The notes beneath the pieces were generated by a model, which saw only the letters and a list, made by a program, of their open reading frames with translations, searched no databases and was not told where the DNA came from. 64,000 nt of DNA from Sporosarcina sp. JAI121 (GTDB lineage: Bacteria; Bacillota; Bacilli; Bacillales_A; Planococcaceae). Made by a program: the position numbers and the translations under genes. Where the stretch lies: NCBI RefSeq assembly GCF_013408665.1, contig NZ_JACCCL010000001.1, positions 697,136 to 761,135 on the forward strand. Reading direction: 5' to 3'. Positions 37,523-45,519 of this stretch are shown one piece after another. The number at the start of each line of letters is the position of its first letter. Position 1 is the stretch's first letter.

Positions 37523-38255
37523 AGGAAAAGTGATGCACAGGGCGTTGAACCGTCTCGATTTTGAAGTGGAAGAAGGGGAATTCGTCGCAGTGATGGGCCC
37601 TTCCGGAAGCGGGAAAACAACGCTATTGAACTTGATTTCAACGATCGCATTGCCGACATACGGACGACTGATGATAAATGGAATTGAACCGGAAGCGCTA
37701 AAACAAAATGATCTAGCGTTATTCAGGCGGCGTAATTTAGGCTTCGTCTTTCAAGATATCAACCTGCTCCATATGCTAACGGTAGAAGAGAATCTTGTTT
37801 TGCCGCTGACGCTCGATGGAATACCGGTTCCTGAAATGGAAAGACGTATCGCGGAACTGGCGGCACGGCTAGATTTGTCGGATATCCTGAACCGCAGACC
37901 CGACGAGCTGTCGGGAGGTCAGGCACAGCGGACGGCAATTGGCCGGGCACTTATCCACAAACCCAAAATCATCCTGGCAGACGAGCCGACAGGAAATCTG
38001 GATTCCAAGTCTGCGAAAGATGTACTCGAGTTGCTTAGTCATATTAATAGAACAGAACGAAAAACGGTCGTCATGGTGACACATGATCCAATTGCCGCGA
38101 GTTATTGTGACCGTGTGCTCTTCATTAAAGACGGCGAATTTTTCAATGAAATCTATAAAGATGAAAGACGTCAGACATTTTTTCAACGTATTTTGAACGT
38201 CTTGTCTCTTCTCGGAGGGAATGTTAATGACCTTTCGTCAGTTCGCTTACCGTAA
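37473..38255 (+). CDS. BceA-like ABC transporter ATPase
   Basis: The 260-residue MacB/LolD-type ATPase has Walker A GPSGSGKTT, Q-loop FVFQDINLLHML, signature LSGGQAQRTAIGRAL and Walker B ILADEPTGNLD. It pairs with the large permease for target-protection type removal of peptide antibiotics. The chosen ATG overlaps the kinase gene by 50 bp; the C-terminal extension QTFFQRILNVLSLLGG is also usual in BceA. Confidence 0.92.
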   Translation: MKGNSIVELAEVTKIYEGKVMHRALNRLDFEVEEGEFVAVMGPSGSGKTTLLNLISTIALPTYGRLMINGIEPEALKQNDLALFRRRNLGFVFQDINLLHMLTVEENLVLPLTLDGIPVPEMERRIAELAARLDLSDILNRRPDELSGGQAQRTAIGRALIHKPKIILADEPTGNLDSKSAKDVLELLSHINRTERKTVVMVTHDPIAASYCDRVLFIKDGEFFNEIYKDERRQTFFQRILNVLSLLGGNVNDLSSVRLP

Positions 38256-40167
38256 CGTTGTAAGAAATAGACGGGTTTACGCGGCATTTTTCATGGCGAG
38301 CGTATTTTCCGTCATGGTGTTCTTCCTATATTCGATGCTGTTGTTCCATCCGTCTATCGAGGACCGGTTTGTGCGGGAAATTGCCATTATGGGGATGGGC
38401 GCAGCGGAAATCATTTTATACATTTTCACGGTGTTTTTCCTGTTTTATTCTATGCGGGCATTTCTGCAGGCCCGATCAAAGGAATTCGGTATTTTGCTTC
38501 ATTTAGGGATGGCGAAAGGGCAACTGAACCGCCTGATTTTCATTGAAACGATGATCATTGGCGTTGCCTCGATTGTGGCAGGAACGATTCTTGGTTATAT
38601 GTTTTCGAAATTCTTTTTTATGATCATCCGGGAAATCGTTCTCTTGCCCGCCTTGCCGCTTTATTTTTCATGGGAACCTTTTGCTTTGACGATCGGGGCT
38701 TTTCTGAGCCTGTTCATCATTATTTCCTATGTTGCGCCGGTGTTCATCCGAACTGGGGAAGTGGCGGATCTAATACAAGAGGTCCCCTCTTCCGGAAGTA
38801 AAGGCGCATACGGCTATTCAAAGACCCGCGGCTATCTCGGACTCCTTTTCCTTGGTATGTCGTATGCCATGGCGGCTTCGACAACGAATTCGGTCGTCAT
38901 CGGGCTGATATTTTTCTTGCCGCCCCTTGCAACGGTCGGGACGTTTTATTTTTTTACAGATTCCTTGCCACTATTGCTGCATCAAATCCGCAATCGGAAA
39001 AGGTTGTATTGGCATCATTTCTGGTTGCTGTCGATTTCAGAAGGCGTTGTCAGGCTGCGTGAAAATGCGCGCATGTTTTTCATTGTGACAATGGTATCCA
39101 CCATAGCGTTCATGTCGGTCGGCATACTCGCATCGCTCACTTCATTTGCTTCCCAGTACCGGGAAATGAGCCCCCTCGGTCTTGTTTATAAAAGTAAGCC
39201 GGAAAATGAACTCGAACGGCAGCACATTGCGCAGATCGTCAAGGAGTTGAATTCGGAACGGCTCGATTATTCGCTTATCCGGTTCAACGTTTTAGAGCAA
39301 ACCTCGACATTCACGGAAAACACCGTGGCAATCCTGAAATTATCCAATATCAATCTGCTTGCCCATTCGTTCGGCTATCCTGCGGTTAACTTGAGGGAAG
39401 GCGAAGCTGTTTTCCTTCCGCCATCCGTCTCATCATACGACCAGCTGAAGGACCGAATCGTGACGACGCTTCTAGAAGAAAGTGATGTGGAAGTCAGTAT
39501 TGACGGAGCCTATCCGCATCAATTATTTTCATCCTATTCAATCGCGGCGAATGCTATCATATTGAATGATACCGATTATGATAAGGTGTTCGAAAGTGGC
39601 GTTACGGATAAACTCGAACCGTTTTCCTACTATGCATTCAACGTTCCGGATTGGCAAATGACGAAGGAAATCGGCTTATCGATAGATAATAATGTGACAG
39701 AATCGTTCTTGTCGGGCGATACAAATCAGTTACCGTATTCATTTGAAAATCCCGGTTTGCGCTATTCGGTCATCCGAACGACGTTTTCGTTATTATTGTT
39801 CATCGGTTTATTACTGGCGGCGGTATTCTTCCTGGCAGCCGGAAGTTTCATCTATTTCAGGCTGTATACATCGCTCGACCGTGATCGTAAACAGTTCGAT
39901 GTTCTGAGGCGAATGGGTATCACAGACCGCGAATTCAAGAAAATCGTCAACCGGCAACTGATTCCGCAATTTTTCTTCCCATGGGGAGTCGCGTTCGTGC
40001 ATAGTTCGTTTGCATTTCTGTCACTTCAAGTGTTTTGGGATGCGCTCGCTGAAATTTCGATTGTAAGAGAATTGGTCATTGTCCTAGCCGGGTTCACGCT
40101 CATGCAGATTTTTTATTTTTATTTGATCCGCTGGCGTTACTTGGCGCATATTCGGGCATCGGGGTGA
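38227..40167 (+). CDS. BceB-like ABC transporter permease
   Basis: This is a 646-residue permease with about ten membrane helices and a large extracellular domain (about 310-515) between helices 7 and 8, the layout of BceB-type antimicrobial-peptide transporters. FtsX-like regions lie near residues 60-180 and at the C-terminus. It overlaps bceA by 29 bp; GGAGGG lies 7 bp before ATG 38227. The specific peptide ligand cannot be predicted. Confidence 0.92.
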   Translation: MTFRQFAYRNVVRNRRVYAAFFMASVFSVMVFFLYSMLLFHPSIEDRFVREIAIMGMGAAEIILYIFTVFFLFYSMRAFLQARSKEFGILLHLGMAKGQLNRLIFIETMIIGVASIVAGTILGYMFSKFFFMIIREIVLLPALPLYFSWEPFALTIGAFLSLFIIISYVAPVFIRTGEVADLIQEVPSSGSKGAYGYSKTRGYLGLLFLGMSYAMAASTTNSVVIGLIFFLPPLATVGTFYFFTDSLPLLLHQIRNRKRLYWHHFWLLSISEGVVRLRENARMFFIVTMVSTIAFMSVGILASLTSFASQYREMSPLGLVYKSKPENELERQHIAQIVKELNSERLDYSLIRFNVLEQTSTFTENTVAILKLSNINLLAHSFGYPAVNLREGEAVFLPPSVSSYDQLKDRIVTTLLEESDVEVSIDGAYPHQLFSSYSIAANAIILNDTDYDKVFESGVTDKLEPFSYYAFNVPDWQMTKEIGLSIDNNVTESFLSGDTNQLPYSFENPGLRYSVIRTTFSLLLFIGLLLAAVFFLAAGSFIYFRLYTSLDRDRKQFDVLRRMGITDREFKKIVNRQLIPQFFFPWGVAFVHSSFAFLSLQVFWDALAEISIVRELVIVLAGFTLMQIFYFYLIRWRYLAHIRASG

Positions 40168-40187
40168 TTCCGGTGCCTTGCGCTTTT

Positions 40188-40350
40188 GTTGTCTAGCTGT
40201 CGCCCCTAAGCAGGCGCTTCCGCTTTTCTGGTGTCTAGCTGCAGCGGCCAGATGCTCGGGTCATAAGTTAGCTTGGCTGTGCGGAAAAGTGCGCCGCGTC
40301 GCCAAGCTATCTTATGCCTGTCGCATCTAAACGGCCGCTTCCGCTTTTCA
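40188..40350. repeat. Dispersed intergenic palindromic repeat (GTCTAGCTG type)
   Basis: A short partial copy (GTCTAGCTG...CTTCCGCTTTT) is followed by a full copy with inner arms CATAAGTTAGCTTGGC and GCCAAGCTATCTTATG, and an outer CTTCCGCTTTTC end. This repeat type is familiar from intergenic regions of Bacillales. It fills the spacer between the Bce module and lcfB. Confidence 0.75.
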
Positions 40351-40435
40351 CGTCTTGTATTGTCTGAACTTTTCTTATATAATGATTTTGGTGATAAATG
40401 AATCGCTGTTCATTTAATCAAAGGGGGATGAAGGT

Positions 40436-41989
40436 ATGAATTTAGTGACGAAAGTACGCGAAACTGCGATGATACAGCCTGAGAAAGCGGCTTACCATTT
40501 CATGGGGAAAGATACGTCGTATGCGGAGTTCGATCAGTCGGTGGCGATGTTTGCATCGTCGCTTCAAGATCTGGGCATCGGCAAAGGGGACCATGTCGCA
40601 TTTCTGCTAGGCAATACACCGCATTTTCTAATTTCGCTTTACGCCACAATGCGACTCGGTGCTACAGCGATTCCGGTCAATCCCATCTATACGCCAGACG
40701 AAATTTCGTACATTATACATAACAGTGACGCGAAGGCAGTCATCGCACTGGATCTTCTTCTGCCACTTGTTGAGCAGGCAGCGGGCGCATTTCCGACTGT
40801 CGGACATTATGTGATTTGTGAAACGGTTCCCGAAACGCCGGCAAAAATCGCGGCATTGCCAGAGGCGCTGAAGTCGAAGGTCCATTCATTCACCCAGCTC
40901 CTTGCAGCAGGGAAGCCGAATGTCGAACCCGTTTTCATGGATGACAATGAAACCGCTATCATCTTGTATACTTCAGGTACGACAGGACAGCCGAAGGGCG
41001 CGATGTTGACACACGGTAACTTGTATTCTAATGCGCGTGATGTTGCGGATTATCTTGGTTTTTCGGAAGATGACCGCGTCGTGGCGACGCTTCCGGTTTT
41101 CCACGTCTTCGCTCTGACAGTTGTCGTCAATGCACCGCTTGTGAAGGGGGCAACGATTTTGTTAGTACCGCGTTTCAGTCCGGCGGAAGTATTCAAAATC
41201 GTGAAAGAACAACAGGCGACAATTTTCGCCGCTGTGCCGACCATGTACAATTTCTTGTATCAGTATTCGGATGCCGATCCAGCTGATTTCAAGTCTGTCC
41301 GGACGACGATTTCCGGCGGTTCGTCGCTGCCAGTTGCATTGCTGCATAATTTCGAGGAGAAGTTCGATGTGCGAATTTCAGAAGGATACGGTTTATCGGA
41401 AGCGTCCCCTGTAACATGCTTCAACCCGCTTGACCGAGAGCGTATACCAGGTTCTATCGGAACGAATATCCTCAACGTCGAAAACAGAGTCGTCGATGAG
41501 TTGGGCAATGAAGTTCCGGACGGGGAAGTCGGCGAACTCATCGTGCGCGGACCGAACGTCATGAAAGGCTATTACAAAATGCCCGAAGAAACCGAATCGG
41601 CTATCCGTGACGGCTGGTTGTATACAGGCGATATGGCCAAGCGTGATGAAAACGGCTATTTCTACATCGTCGACCGTAAAAAGGACCTCGTCATCGTAGG
41701 CGGCTACAACGTCTATCCGCGTGAAGTCGAAGAAGTGTTATTCGCTCACCGCGATATCGTCGAAGCGGCAGTCATTGGCTTGCCTGATCCGGATTTCGGA
41801 GAATCGGTCCATGCATTTGTCGTTCTGAAAGACGGTGTCCACACTGACGAAGCATCGCTAATCGCATACTGTGCGGCCCGTTTGGCAAAATACAAAGTAC
41901 CGAAACAAATCGAGTTCTTGGATGAATTGCCAAAAAATACGACTGGTAAAATATTGAGACGGTCATTGAAAAACCACGTAAAAATTTAA
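40436..41989 (+). CDS. lcfB: Long-chain fatty acid-CoA ligase
   Basis: This 517-residue ANL-superfamily enzyme forms acyl-AMP and then acyl-CoA. Motifs in order: ILYTSGTTGQPKGAMLTHGN (P-loop), EGYGLSEASPV, GWLYTGDMAKRDENGY, DRKKDLVIVGGYNVYP and the catalytic Lys in PKNTTGKILRR. GGGGGATGAAG precedes ATG. Length and its position after lplJ match LcfB (YhfL) of B. subtilis. Confidence 0.93.
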   Translation: MNLVTKVRETAMIQPEKAAYHFMGKDTSYAEFDQSVAMFASSLQDLGIGKGDHVAFLLGNTPHFLISLYATMRLGATAIPVNPIYTPDEISYIIHNSDAKAVIALDLLLPLVEQAAGAFPTVGHYVICETVPETPAKIAALPEALKSKVHSFTQLLAAGKPNVEPVFMDDNETAIILYTSGTTGQPKGAMLTHGNLYSNARDVADYLGFSEDDRVVATLPVFHVFALTVVVNAPLVKGATILLVPRFSPAEVFKIVKEQQATIFAAVPTMYNFLYQYSDADPADFKSVRTTISGGSSLPVALLHNFEEKFDVRISEGYGLSEASPVTCFNPLDRERIPGSIGTNILNVENRVVDELGNEVPDGEVGELIVRGPNVMKGYYKMPEETESAIRDGWLYTGDMAKRDENGYFYIVDRKKDLVIVGGYNVYPREVEEVLFAHRDIVEAAVIGLPDPDFGESVHAFVVLKDGVHTDEASLIAYCAARLAKYKVPKQIEFLDELPKNTTGKILRRSLKNHVKI

Positions 41990-42110
41990 ATGGACAGACC
42001 TCTCATGAATTCAAATGGAAAAAGAGTTGTCCTACAAATGATAGGGACAATCGTTTTCAGTATGAAAATAAAGAGATTTTATACTAGTAAAGTACGTCGA
42101 TATAAACGAC

Positions 42111-42149
42111 TAAAAAAACCCTTTCCGTTAAGTGGAAAGGGTTTTTCGT
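42111..42149 (+). terminator. Bidirectional terminator after lcfB
   Basis: An AAAAAACCCTTTCC/GGAAAGGGTTTTT stem-loop lies between the convergent lcfB and the CotG-like gene. Confidence 0.9.
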
Positions 42150-42219
42150 TGCAAGGATTACCACGAAAGCAAGTTACAAGTTGAAAATTGTTCCGACTTG
42201 TGTAAGTGCTGCTCGGTCG

Positions 42220-42837
42220 TTAGTAACCACAGCAAGAACGTCGCTTTTTCTTTTGTTGCTGTTGCTGCTGATGGCAGCATTGACGTTTCTTGTTGCTCGG
42301 TAATTGTGGGCCAAATCTTGTATGTTGCTTGTCGCATGTCTGCTGTTTTTTCCAACAAGAGCGTTTATTGTCGCCTGTCTGCTTATTATTCCAGCAAGAG
42401 CGTTTTTTATCGCATGTCTGTTGTTTTTTCCAGCAAGAGCGTTTTTTGTCGCATGTCTGTTGTTTTTTCCAACAAGAGCGTTTTTTGTCGCATGTTTGCT
42501 GTTTATTCCAGTCAGAGCGCTTTTTGTCGCATGTCTGTTGTTTTTTCCAGCAAGGACGACGTTTTTCAAATGTTTGTCGTTTTTTACAGCAATAGCTTCG
42601 TTTGTGGCTTGTATGCTGTTTTTTACAGCAATGACATCGTTTGTGGCTTGTATCTTGTTGTTTACAGCTAGAGCGGTGGTGGCTGCTTGTACGGTGTTGA
42701 TCACTCGAAGTTCGGCAATCGCTACTCGTGTGATGTGCGTTACTGGAAGGCTCCTGGTACATAAAGTTGTCTAATCCCAAGGAAACAATCTTATTAATCG
42801 CTCTTTGAATTTCTTCATTATCAAAGTAGTTTGACAT
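42220..42837 (-). CDS. CotG-like spore coat protein, longer paralog
   Basis: The 205-residue protein has an N-terminal helical segment (YFDNEEIQRAINKIVSLGLD, then NFMYQEPSS) and about a dozen 13-residue repeats of the form CDKKRSCWKKQQT, very rich in Lys, Cys, Ser and Gln, ending CCGY. It resembles CotG-type coat proteins, whose Ser-rich Lys/Arg repeats are phosphorylated by CotH; a cotH gene lies about 0.9 kb away. AAAGGAGG precedes ATG. Repeats are near-identical in DNA. The other-frame ORFs here are shadows. Confidence 0.82.
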   Translation of the reverse strand: MSNYFDNEEIQRAINKIVSLGLDNFMYQEPSSNAHHTSSDCRTSSDQHRTSSHHRSSCKQQDTSHKRCHCCKKQHTSHKRSYCCKKRQTFEKRRPCWKKQQTCDKKRSDWNKQQTCDKKRSCWKKQQTCDKKRSCWKKQQTCDKKRSCWNNKQTGDNKRSCWKKQQTCDKQHTRFGPQLPSNKKRQCCHQQQQQQKKKRRSCCGY

Positions 42838-43029
42838 AGTTAAACCTCCTTTCATTTCTTTAGTAGATGGAAAAAGAAGGTTTACTCTTCTGCCTTTTTA
42901 CAAGATAGATTCAGAGTTACTTCAAATCCTTAGTCTCCCCCTACAGTACGTAGCTGTACGAAGTTTGTAAGGGCCATACACTCATGTTTCGGAAATATTC
43001 AAGGGAGGGTAAGTGGAATGTCATTCTCT

Positions 43030-43066
43030 AATAAAGAAACCCTCTTCCACGTCGGAAAGAGGGTTT
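43030..43066 (-). terminator. Terminator of the shorter CotG-like gene
   Basis: An AACCCTCTTCC/GGAAAGAGGGTT hairpin separates the two coat genes; on the minus strand the T-tract is short (TTTCTTT). Confidence 0.75.
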
Positions 43067-43116
43067 TCATTCGCACAAATTTGTTTACGAGAGTAACTTA
43101 GAAAACAGGTCACAAG

Positions 43117-43530
43117 TTAGAATCTGTCCCAACATCCACGTTTCCTGTCATTGTTCCGCTTGTTGCATGAATTACAGTGATTCCGGTCAGAGTTTAGTCG
43201 GCCGCAACAAGGACGCCGATTGTTTGTTGGTCGTTGCTGATTGCAGCTAGAGCGACGATTGTTTGTTGGTCGTTGTTGATTGCAGCTAGAGCGCCGATTG
43301 TTGTTTGTACGGCGTTGGCTACGGCAAGAACGTCGTTTATTGCTAGTATGGCGTTGGCTACGGCAAGAACGTCGTTTGTTGCTTGTGCGGCGACGATTAC
43401 ATGAAGTCCGCCGATTGTTATTCGTTCGATGTCTGTAACTGGAAGGCTCCTGGAACATAAAGTTGTCTAATCCCATGTTATCAGCTTTACGCTTCGCTTT
43501 TTGAATTTCATCCTCAAAAAATAGTGACAT
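43117..43530 (-). CDS. CotG-like spore coat protein, shorter paralog
   Basis: The 137-residue protein shares the N-terminal segment of its neighbour (FEDEIQKAKRKADNMGLDNF, then MFQEPSS). Its repeats are Arg/Asn-rich instead of Lys/Gln-rich (RRTSNKRRSCRSQRHTSNKR; CNQQRPTNNRRSS). The RRSC cores again look like CotH-type phosphorylation sites. AGGAGG lies 7 bp before ATG. Divergent from cotH. Confidence 0.8.
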   Translation of the reverse strand: MSLFFEDEIQKAKRKADNMGLDNFMFQEPSSYRHRTNNNRRTSCNRRRTSNKRRSCRSQRHTSNKRRSCRSQRRTNNNRRSSCNQQRPTNNRRSSCNQQRPTNNRRPCCGRLNSDRNHCNSCNKRNNDRKRGCWDRF

Positions 43531-43701
43531 ATTCAATCCTCCTTTCCTGCAAAGTGGAGAAAGGAGGATTACTCACATTCCTGTCGACAGAATTGATACA
43601 GAGTTACCACAACATCCTTCCCTCTTCTTAACGTACGTGGTTGTACCAAAAGTATCAGAGACAAATGCGTACATTTTGAAAATATTTATACTATCCAAGT
43701 C

Positions 43702-43728
43702 ACATCGCTCATTCGTATACATACGAAT
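43702..43728 (+). promoter_or_regulatory. Possible SigK-type promoter and palindrome upstream of cotH
   Basis: AC-N16-CATA resembles the sigma-K pattern (AC-N16-CATANNNTA), but the final TA is shifted by one base. ATTCGTAT-AC-ATACGAAT is an 8-bp inverted repeat in the same place, between the divergent coat and kinase genes. Confidence 0.35.
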
Positions 43729-43756
43729 AGGATAAAAGTGAAGGGATAGAATTGGC

Positions 43757-44848
43757 GTGGATACTGGCATGAAAATACCTGAATATCAATTTTTTATTCA
43801 TCCTAGCGTTGTGAGTGAATTACGGAAAGATATTTGGATGGATGATCCGGTTGCCGCAAAGCTGACGATAAATAAAAAGAAATATGCGATAGATATTGCA
43901 TATCGCGGCTCGCATATCCGGGATTTGCGGAAGAAATCGTACCACCTCTCTTTTTATAAACCGAGCATGTATAGAAATGCAAAAGAGGTTCATTTGAATG
44001 CGGAATTCAAAGATCCTTCATTGCTAAGAAATAAATTATCGTTTGATTTTTTTAATGAAATTGGTTGCCTGTCACCTGAATCCCGTTTTGTCTTCATGAA
44101 AATTAACGGGAAAAACGAGGGTGTTTATTTGGAATTAGAATCAGTGGATGAACAGTTCCTGGCGAATCGGCAGCTGCCGAAAGGGTCGATATTTTATGCA
44201 GTCGATGGGGATGCCAACTTTTCGTTAATGAGTGATCTTGATAAAGAAGTAAAGAAATCACTGAAATTAGGGTATGAACAAAAGTGCGGGACAGAGCAAG
44301 ATGACGAACAGTTGCAAGAGATGATTATTAAGATAAATACCATTCCTAGAGAGGAATTTGGGGACGAAATTGTAAAGTATATAAACGTGGATAAGTATCT
44401 CCGTTGGCTCGCCGGAGTCGTTTTCACGCAGAACTTTGATGGATTTGTTCATAACTATGCCCTTTACAGGAACGGGGAAACGGGTCTTTTCGAAGTCATT
44501 CCGTGGGATTACGATGCGACATGGGGAAGGGATGTAAATGGGGAAGTAATGCGGGAAGATTATTTGAGAATCCAAGGATTTAATACGCTTACGGCAAGGA
44601 TCCTGGATGTGAAAAATTTTCGGACGCAATACAAAAACCTGTTAGAAGAGATATTAAACAGCAAATTTAACAAGGACTATATGAAACCTAAAATACTAGC
44701 GATGTATGATGTAATCAGGCCATATATTCAAAAGGATCCCTATGAAAAAGACAATCTTCACATATTTGATGGTGAACCGGATTTCATATTGAACTATATT
44801 GAAGCTCGGGGAAACTACATTAGAAGCCAATTGGATGCCTTGGAGTAG
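43757..44848 (+). CDS. cotH: Spore coat protein kinase CotH
   Basis: The 363-residue protein closely follows B. subtilis Cot[95 protein letters not shown]. CotH is an atypical kinase that phosphorylates CotB/CotG and is needed for coat assembly. The conserved [12 protein letters not shown] supplies metal and active-site acidic residues. It reads from GTG with AAGGGA upstream; ATG 43769 is an alternative. Confidence 0.95.
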   Translation: MDTGMKIPEYQFFIHPSVVSELRKDIWMDDPVAAKLTINKKKYAIDIAYRGSHIRDLRKKSYHLSFYKPSMYRNAKEVHLNAEFKDPSLLRNKLSFDFFNEIGCLSPESRFVFMKINGKNEGVYLELESVDEQFLANRQLPKGSIFYAVDGDANFSLMSDLDKEVKKSLKLGYEQKCGTEQDDEQLQEMIIKINTIPREEFGDEIVKYINVDKYLRWLAGVVFTQNFDGFVHNYALYRNGETGLFEVIPWDYDATWGRDVNGEVMREDYLRIQGFNTLTARILDVKNFRTQYKNLLEEILNSKFNKDYMKPKILAMYDVIRPYIQKDPYEKDNLHIFDGEPDFILNYIEARGNYIRSQLDALE

Positions 44849-44875
44849 GCGGAGCATATTATGAAGCTCTTAAAT

Positions 44876-44894
44876 GGTAATGAAAATCATTATC
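44876..44894 (+). promoter_or_regulatory. Fur box upstream of hmoA
   Basis: GGTAATGAAAATCATTATC matches the 19-bp Fur consensus GATAATGATAATCATTATC at 17 positions, 45 bp before the hmoA start. Confidence 0.78.
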
Positions 44895-44939
44895 ATTTAT
44901 AATGGAGGAAAGTATGCATTTTGATGGAGGTTGTGTAGA

Positions 44940-45269
44940 TTGTTCGTTCAAATGAGAAAAATGGTAGTCACTGAAGGAAATGCTGAACAAGTCGTGAAAC
45001 GTTTTGGAGGAAAAGGCATCATTGAAGAGCAGGAAGGATTCATCGATTCAACTGTGATGGTGAAAAAAGTACGCCGTGGCGATGAAGAGGTCATTATTAT
45101 GGTGCGCTGGGAATCGGAGAAGTATTGGAAACAGTGGGAAAAGAGTCCGGCGCATATTGCGGGCCATAAAGCGAAGCTCGGTAAGCCGAAGCCTGACTAT
45201 ATCGTCAGTTCAGAAGGCGGATTATATGAAGTGGAAACAGTCAAGAAAGCAGTGGAACCGGTGGAGTGA
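44940..45269 (+). CDS. hmoA: Heme-degrading monooxygenase HmoA
   Basis: This is a 109-residue ABM/IsdG-like protein starting (TTG) MFVQMRKMVVTEGNAEQVVK. EEQEGFIDSTVMVKKVRRGD and IMVRWESEKYWKQWEKSPAH form the ferredoxin-like fold, with the conserved WES and Trp residues and a His in AHIAGHK. It resembles HmoA, which cleaves heme to release iron. GGAGG lies 9 bp before TTG. The Fur box predicts expression under iron limitation. It is the second heme monooxygenase in the window. Confidence 0.85.
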   Translation: MFVQMRKMVVTEGNAEQVVKRFGGKGIIEEQEGFIDSTVMVKKVRRGDEEVIIMVRWESEKYWKQWEKSPAHIAGHKAKLGKPKPDYIVSSEGGLYEVETVKKAVEPVE

Positions 45270-45286
45270 GATAGATAAATTAAAAT

Positions 45287-45322
45287 GACGGTGACTTTTC
45301 ATATGAAAAGTCATCGTTTTTT
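45287..45322 (+). terminator. Terminator of hmoA
   Basis: A TGACTTTTCATATGAAAAGTCA stem is followed by CGTTTTTTTT. Confidence 0.9.
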
Positions 45323-45519
45323 TTGCGGGGGATAATTGGTCCAGTTTCAACATTGAATCCCACGCTTTTGTCATAAATTTGATTGCAGAATTAGACCCTT
45401 GCCCTCACAGTCCTTAATTAAATCCTCCTATACAATCACTTTTCACCCCAACACGAAAAAAGGGATACTCTTGCGAATGTCGAAATTAGTAGATAGAGAT
45501 GTACTTAGGGGGAATTATA

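Noticed and set aside
42174-42774. Plus- and minus-strand alternative frames over the CotG-like gene
   Set aside because: Shadows of a low-complexity repeat gene; only the Lys/Cys/Ser frame has the ribosome binding site and the N-terminal segment shared with its paralog.
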